Shown here: positions 58,601 to 64,000 of the stretch, piece after piece | Numbering within the stretch: position 1 is the stretch's first letter | Layout: every line of letters begins with the position of its first letter | NCBI GenBank assembly: GCA_013339895.1 | Contig: JABACO010000018.1 | Location: forward strand, 3,391,911 to 3,455,910 | Reading direction: 5' to 3' | DNA from: Ephydatia muelleri | Lineage: Eukaryota; Porifera; Demospongiae; Spongillida; Spongillidae | DNA: 64,000 bases | Position numbers and translations under genes: made by a program | Notes under the pieces: model-generated | What the model was told of the DNA's origin: nothing | The model's input: only the letters and a program-made list of their open reading frames with translations | Databases searched by the model: none

Positions 58601-59085
58601 GGGTGTAGTGCTTCAGACCTGCCATCGTGCCTGCATAAGTGCCAAGGCGGAGGCTGGTAGTGGACTAGGACATGAGCTTCGGAACACACGCCCTGCTGAC
58701 ATCCTAGCTTCCAATTGGCTCTGTGGCAAGCCTGCTGCCTTTGACCTTACTGTGGTGTCTCCGCTAAACCCTACCTTTATCTCTGAAGCGGGTCGCACAG
58801 CAGGGTCAGCAGCGGTTGCCGCTGACCAATGATGCCAAGTGTTCCGAGTTGGGGTGGACGTGTATTCCCCTTGTGGCCGAGTCATATGGAGCTTGGGGCA
58901 GCGAAGCGGTGCAAGCTTTTTCACGGCTCGCATCATACCTTGCCACAAGGACCAACTCCCCCAAGTCCAAGGTTGTCTGCAGCCTGTACGGCCGCCTTAA
59001 TTTGACTCTTGTGCGAGCCAATGCCCGAGCCCTCCTCTTACGATGTGGATGTTCCCTTCAGGAGGGGGATATTTCATCATCGTAA
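58600..59085 (+). pseudogene. C-terminal fragment of a retroelement-type protein, nuclease-like
   Basis: Two adjacent frames encode RNTRPADILASNWLCGKPAA with FDLTVVSPLNPTFISEAGRT, then NDAKCSELGWTCIPLVAESY, GAWGSEAVQAFSRLASYLAT and YGRLNLTLVRANARALLLR. This conserved tail is widespread in invertebrate retroelement-like proteins. Its PAD...FDLTV...E spacing looks like a PD-(D/E)xK nuclease. One frameshift joins the two parts near 58830. GC content is much higher than in flanking DNA. The parent element was not identified. Confidence 0.5.
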
Positions 59086-59117
59086 CTTTCATAGCTAGTG
59101 TGTCTCAGTGTGTCAGG

Positions 59118-59176
59118 GTATGTATGTATGTATGTATGTATGTATGTATGTACGTATGTATGTATGTATGTATGTA

Positions 59177-59231
<55 letters not shown>

Positions 59232-59248
59232 ATGTATGTATGTATGTA
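59118..59248. repeat. (TATG)n-(TG)n-(TATG)n microsatellite
   Basis: TATG repeats flank a pure TG run of about 34 bp. Apparent open frames here are repeat artefacts. Confidence 0.95.
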
Positions 59249-59335
59249 TATCATTATTAAAATTAAAACTAAGACTACTTTGCATGGATTAATGGTACAA
59301 TGAATTTTTAATGAGATTATAAGGTAGCAAAAAAC

Positions 59336-59862
59336 AACAACCTCCATTTTTACATATGGGTAGCTGCTAATACCCCTAAGGCACTTGCCAGACAGCTTTA
59401 GGGGGAAATGAACCACTAGACAGTAATACCAGTTCAAAGACCAGTAGCCATTTTGAATTCTCCTCGTTGTACTTGTCTGTTTACACAGTAACCACCACGA
59501 GTTAATGGTGTCATAACAGAGCTATAAGCTAACTAACATTTTCTGTACGCGTGTAAGAAAAGGGGCTCCCGTCCAAGCTGCGCATTTAATCAATAGTGAT
59601 GCATTGATTAAATGCGCAGCTTGGGCGGGAGCCCCTTTTCTTACACGCGTACAGAAAATGTTTGTTAGCTTATAGCTCTGTTATGACATCCATTAACACC
59701 TGGTGGTTACTGTGTAAACAGACAAGTACAACGAGGAGAATTCAAAATGGCTACTGGTCTTTGAACTGGTATTACTGTCTAGTGGTTCATTTCCCCCTAA
59801 AGCTGTCTGGCAAGTGCCTTAGGGGTCTTAGCAGCTACCCATATGTAAAAATGGAGGTTGTT
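59336..59862. mobile_element. 527-bp near-perfect palindromic foldback element
   Basis: AACAACCTCCATTTTTACAT at the left is complementary to the right end, and the arms of about 260 bp pair almost completely around a centre near 59597. It is non-coding. Its right terminus is cut off exactly by the CACTG end of the next element. Confidence 0.85.
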
Positions 59863-59872
59863 CACTGGATGA

Positions 59873-60075
59873 AACAGTACATTTACACCGTATGGAAATA
59901 TTATGTAAATGTGATGTATATGTGACATTTACTTACATTTACATCTATTTACAATTTTGCAAATGTCGTATTTACACAGTGTTTACACCGGTATGTAAAC
60001 ATGGTATATGTGCAATTTACTCACATTTGCACGTAAGTAAATGCTGGAGTAAATGTGATATTTGCGTTACATTTA
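59873..60075. repeat. Subterminal TTTACA/TGTAAA motif cluster of the CACTA element
   Basis: About twelve TTTACA-like motifs in both orientations (CATTTACACC, TATGTAAATG, GTTTACACCGGTATGTAAAC and others) lie in 200 bp. In plant CACTA elements such clusters bind the accessory protein (TNPA type); the same role here is inferred. Confidence 0.75.
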
Positions 60076-60198
60076 TAGGCACTGTGGATACCTATTGCAA
60101 ACCTATAGCTATTGGTTATAAATTGAACAATTGCGCTAAACTTTTAATATCTTACATATTATGCATACATATAAACACAGTGACGCACAAGAGCAAAG

Positions 60199-61230
60199 CT
60201 AGCTAAGTTCCTTTACGGCCCACGCAGGAGCAGATGGAGGCGGTTGCCGAGTTGACGGATCGCCATTGTACCGCTTGCGGCACATCTCCTTTGCTCTATC
60301 TGAGCTCCTGCGCTGGGCCTTTCGGTCCATGCTGGCGATAATGGAATTCGCCCTGTCGCTCCGCCAAGGAAGTGGACGAAGTTTGAAAATGGTAGCTGGT
60401 GGCACCCGTTCATTATCGCTCCCAGCTGTCTCCTGCCCTGTTTCTTCTGAAGACATAAAGTCTACAGTGAGGATCTTTGTTGCCTCATTTTTCTCCTCGG
60501 CAGTAATAGCCGTGGAAGCGTTCATCCTGCTATGTGCTTTCTATAAAAATGAATGGTGTATTAATTTCAGTGTTAGATTGCACAATACGACTCACGTTGT
60601 GCTTTCGCTGGACCTTTCGCTGCCGCTTTTTGGATTCGTCCAGCTTTCCAGCCAGTACCATTTTCGAGCGTCGCTTTAAGCTAGCGAAGTATATCCTAGC
60701 GGCTTCTGCATGAATGATACAACGTATGCATGTACTGCGGAAAAAGAATTTAAATACTAATAGATGCGTGGCATACTTCGGACGACAGCAGCTGGAAATT
60801 TGTCGCTCTGACAAGCAGTCGCAACCTCATCCGTTACACGCCGGTTTGCAATATCTGTGAAACTTCATCATGCAGTATATTAGTAATGCATGTTGATGAC
60901 CTCATGTACCTTAGGGAGGTATTCCACTCCATAGCATTCTCTGTCTGATCGCGAAGATATTTCACAGTGCTATGGATGGCAGACTGTATATTTGCAATAA
61001 AAGGCCGTGGTTCAGTGTGCAAGATAACCATGACAACACGAAATAGCGTACCGACAATTCCTTGGCAATCCTTTTCTCCTTCGGTGGTTCCGGCGCTGTG
61101 GCGGCTGTCGATGAGGTAGCTGTAGAGCTTCTCAACTCTGCTATCTGATCCTGCAAACTTTGAAGAGAAGAGAGGATTTTTTCTTGGCAAGTAGTGTCCA
61201 ATCCAGCGCTAGCGGGAGACCCTCCTAATA
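60199..61230 (-). CDS. Accessory protein of the CACTA element (about five exons)
   Basis: Exons are inferred near 61228-61052 (EKILSSLQSLQDQIAELRSS, EKRIAKELS), 60985-60911 (SAIHSTVKYLRDQTENAMEW), 60854-60777 (RRVTDEVATACQSDKFPAAV), 60707-60597 (RIYFASLKRRSKMV, KRQRKVQRKHN) and 60542-60199 (LRPLPWRSDRANSIIASMDR to PAWAVKELS, stop). A coiled coil starts it and the middle is very basic. Most junctions have GT-AG sites; the join after the second exon does not keep phase in my model. The RPLPWRS...APxWA tail looks conserved in invertebrate proteins, but I know no function. Its place suggests the DNA-binding partner of the transposase. Confidence 0.55.
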
Positions 61231-61536
61231 TATATATCATAGTCGGTGTCGATGCAATATATTTTCAGTGATTTAAAAATACATTGCATAATGAATGATT
61301 TACCAGAGCGAGGTAGAATAGGCCGACGAGATACATTCACACGACTGGGAGTGACAAACGGCAAAGACATTCTTGATACGCAGATCATTAATATGTACGA
61401 CAGAAGCTATGAATGGACAGATGCAGCAATATGCTATTTGGCGCAAATATTCCCATTGGTCCACGCGGGTTTGTATGACGTAATTACTGAGCAGAGATTT
61501 CAAATCTAAGCGCTGGCTAAGCAATTCAAGTTGAGA
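61231..61536. promoter_or_regulatory. Putative bidirectional promoter gap between the two CACTA genes
   Basis: About 300 bp separates the start of the accessory gene from the start of the transposase. It includes TATATATAT near 61228. An 86-codon open frame here (61246-61509) shows no recognisable domain. The promoter role is inferred from the divergent arrangement. Confidence 0.35.
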
Positions 61537-64000
61537 ATGCCTCGTAACCGTCGTTATTGCCCACACTGTCGTGAAACAGTCTCGTCAAATACGTACCTGA
61601 AGCATAGAAAGCTATATTTCGACGCATCGTCGAATTCGTGGGCAATGAAAAATGTATTAGCGGCAGCTTCATCAGATGAGAGCGATTTGGAGAACGAGCA
61701 ATGTTTAAATGCAAGCATATATGATTCAGACGAAGCAGAAGGTAAAAAATGCTGCTTTCAATTATTGTATCTGCTAGTGTATACACTACACAAATCGCAC
61801 CACACTATGCATGCAATTGTCGCTGCGAATCATTAACCGATTGCTTGAATACCACACAATAGATATGCAAGATAATCAGGATGAAGAAATTGGAGAACTT
61901 GAAAAAGGCTACGAAGAGGAAGAAATAATAGATGATGGAGAAATGTGGGATGACCATGCTGCAGACATTGATGAGGATATTCAAGGTAATAGCACTTCAG
62001 ATCTCCTTCCAAATCATGTAATGCCGACAGCTGAAGATGTAGAGGAAGAATCGATCTCAAGGAAAGCACATGCCGTAATAATCTGTTTTCTAACCATTCT
62101 ACTGAAATGGTTTTGTCGGTACAATATTGGAATTAACGCCATCGACACCTTGCTAACTGTTTTGCATTTCTACTGCTTTATATTGAAACAGTTTTCCCCA
62201 CTATTAGCCTCGATATCATTCATTTTTCCTAAGTCTTTGAGAAGCTTACGAAACATCTTACGTGTTAACAGAAATAGTTTTATCAAGTTTGTTGTATGTC
62301 CTAAATGTCACTCCATATATAATTTAGATGATGTACTCACTACTATAGAAAACGTTTGCACATATTGCGAGTACCCCCAGCATCCTCATCGAGCTCGTAG
62401 AAAACCATGTGGCTCACCATTGGTGGCTAGAATAAAACTAAAGGATGGTTCATTGAGAGCATATCCCCACAAAATGTATTGTTACAAATCTCTTGCAGAA
62501 TCATTGAAATTGCACTTTAGTCGTCCAGGTGTCCTGCTAGCCTGTGAAAAATGGAGGCAAAGAACTATCCCTAGCAATGCACTGCATGACATATATGATG
62601 GTAGAGTGTGGAAGGAGTTCATGCATGTAAATAACACTCCTTTTTTAGCTGCTCCTAATAATTTAGGACTAATGCTGAATGTGGATTGGTTCAATCCTTA
62701 CAAACACTCCCCTTATAGTGTTGGTGCTGTTTATTTGGTCATTCTGAATCTGCCGAGATCAATGCGCTTTAAAAAAGAAAACATTATTTTAGTTGGTTTA
62801 ATACCAGGTCCCCATGAGCCTTCGTTGCATATCAATACATACCTTGATCCACTTGTTGAGGAGCTAAACATTTTATGGAAAGATGGAATTCAAATACTAT
62901 CCCCAGATGCACATGACCCCATCACTTTAAGAGCTGCTTTGCTTTGTGTAGCCTGTGACACACCAGCAACAAGAAAGGTGTGTGGCTTTTATGGCCACAT
63001 GGCAAAATGTGGTTGCTCAAAGTGCACAAAAATTTTTGAGACAAACCCAGATAATGGGGCCATGTGTTATGGTGGTGATTTCAATACAGTTTCAGCCCCA
63101 CGCAAAGAGGATGACCATCGTGCACAAGCCTTTTTAGGACAACAGCAAGTCAGCAATGCTGCAAAGCAAAGAGTTGAGTCGCTGAGTGGGTCAAGATTTA
63201 CATCTCTGATGCATTTGGAATACTTTGATTGCATAAGGTTTCACATCATTGATGCCATGCATAACCTCTTTTTAGGTACTGCGAAACATGTAATGAAAAA
63301 CATATGGTTAAATGAAGATTCCCCCATTATACCAAAAAATCGCCATACCATTTTACAATCAAAGGTGGATAAATGTGCATTTCCGTCATCATTAGGAAGA
63401 ATACCACATAAAATTGCTTCTGGATTTAGTTCATTTACAGCAGATGAATGGAAAATATGGACAATGACCCTTTCAATGTATGTGCTGGAAGGTGAGCTGG
63501 AACAGACACATTTAAATTGTTGGCATCTTTTTGTTCGCGCATGTCAAATCTTAGTGTCACCAATGCTAACAATTGAAGAGGCAGAACAAGGTCATGACCT
63601 ACTAGTAAAATTTTGTATTGAATTTGAGAGATTGTATGGCATTGAGAAAGTCACTCCAAATATGCATATGCATACACATCTAGTTGAATGCATAACGGAT
63701 TATGGGCCTTTTTATGCATTCTGGCTTTTTTCATTTGAAAGGTACAATGGTATACTGGGTAACTATCGAACCAATAACCGATCAGTGGAAGTTCAGTTCA
63801 TGCAACACTTCATGCATGATGTACAAGTTGACAATCTGAATATTCCTGTAGAGTGCTTGAATGTACAGACGACAACAATGCAACAATTGTTCAACAAAGA
63901 TTTCAGCACTGGTACATTAAATGATATGTGCTCAGAACATGGCATGGAGTATTGTGCAGTTATTGCTTGTTCAAAACTATCAGTTCATGATGTGCCCACC
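61537..64000 (+). CDS. tnp2-type CACTA transposase (two exons, continues past window)
   Basis: Exon 1 (61537-61741) starts MPRNRRYCPHCRETVSSN and has a C-x2-C...H-x-RK zinc entry and an acidic stretch. A 121-bp GT-AG intron (61742-61862) keeps phase. Exon 2 (61863 onward) is open for over 710 codons. It has a CPKCHSIY/CTYCEYPQ cysteine pair, then LMLNVDWFNPYKHSPYSVGA, the core GLIPGPHEPSLHINTYLDPL, CDTPATRKVCGFYGH, CGCSKCTKIFE and IDAMHNLFLGTAKHVMKNIW with a likely catalytic aspartate. These are the hallmarks of Transposase_21/tnp2 in animal CACTA proteins. No stop or shift was found, so it may encode active protein. The C-terminus is outside. Confidence 0.9.
61863..64000 (+). CDS. CACTA transposase exon 2 (catalytic core, partial at window end)
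   Basis: The acceptor is CACAATAG; the codon split in phase 1 is completed as GAT before ATGCAAGAT. The unbroken frame to base 64000 contains the tnp2 core and a late HMHTHLVECITDYGPFYAFW block. Confidence 0.88.

Larger units (their letters stand above)
59863..64000 (+). mobile_element. CACTA/EnSpm DNA transposon, apparently intact, right end outside window
   Basis: It begins CACTGGATGAAACAGTACAT directly at the end of a palindromic element. There follow a subterminal repeat cluster, an accessory gene on the minus strand (60199-61230), a divergent regulatory gap and the tnp2 transposase on the + strand. The transposase has no stop to the window end. CACTG/CACTA termini, subterminal motif clusters and tnp2 define the superfamily. 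The right terminus and the expected 3-bp duplication are not in the window. Confidence 0.85.

Noticed and set aside
59043-59437. Open frames over the TATG/TG repeat
   Set aside because: The repeat has no stops in several frames; no protein features beyond it.
61246-61509. 86-codon + strand open frame between the two CACTA genes
   Set aside because: No motif, and it occupies the expected divergent promoter gap; possible but unsupported.

Overview
The window is animal nuclear DNA: AT-rich, with spliceosomal GT-AG introns, one large intron-rich host gene and a very dense, multiply nested load of DNA transposons and foldback elements. The mixture of families (animal CACTA/EnSpm, Ginger1-like, piggyBac, Sola2-like, ZMYM-type hAT, KDZ-like, a split-direct-repeat retroelement) and the protein resemblances suggest a marine invertebrate, possibly a demosponge. 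The species cannot be settled from the sequence alone.

Host gene. One host gene is secure: cytoplasmic alanyl-tRNA synthetase (AARS1) on the + strand. Fourteen coding exons from 5217 to 35261 encode the last 592 residues (end of the aminoacylation region, editing domain with its zinc motifs, C-terminal domain). The roughly 350-370 N-terminal residues must lie before base 1. Every splice junction keeps frame; one intron uses a GC donor. Two introns of about 8.9 and 8.7 kb have been filled by transposons.

Region by region. 1-2300: a hAT remnant on the minus strand, interrupted by a smaller hAT-type element with a perfect 5-bp target duplication. About 4.0-4.2 kb: a RecQ-helicase relic. 10.3-11.3 kb, 11.8-14.0 kb and 18.6-19.95 kb: three foldback-type elements with related termini and 4-bp target duplications; the middle one carries zinc-finger transposase fragments (Sola2-like). 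14.5-20.06 kb: a fossil Ty3/Gypsy-like element with two LTRs, gag, and a piggyBac fragment where pol would be expected. 29.0-31.8 kb: an element with inverted repeats carrying SAP and zinc-finger exons. 33.1-34.3 kb: a piggyBac transposase relic.

37.6-45.7 kb is a nest: pieces of a Ginger1-like integrase/Ulp1-protease transposon surround a RecQ-bearing inverted-repeat element (38471-39696), at whose very end a split-direct-repeat (Ngaro/DIRS-type) retroelement (39697-42491) has inserted. 46.9-48.5 kb: a KDZ-like transposase relic. 49.6-56.1 kb: a ZMYM-type hAT bounded by long inverted arms that have been invaded by smaller elements, including three copies of a 343-347 bp element made of internal CCCCTGGACAAGCTT-type repeats. 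56.5-57.2 kb: another element with 5-bp duplications. 58.6-59.1 kb: a fragment resembling the nuclease-like tail of a retroelement protein.

Right end. From 59863 to the window edge is an apparently intact CACTA/EnSpm transposon. It has a CACTG terminus, a cluster of subterminal TTTACA motifs, a minus-strand accessory gene, and a divergently transcribed two-exon tnp2-type transposase (61537 to beyond 64000) with no internal stop.

Overall, one essential housekeeping gene is embedded in a mobile-element cemetery. Only the CACTA element looks potentially functional. The RecQ/zinc-motif element and the repeat-built elements are the least familiar items.
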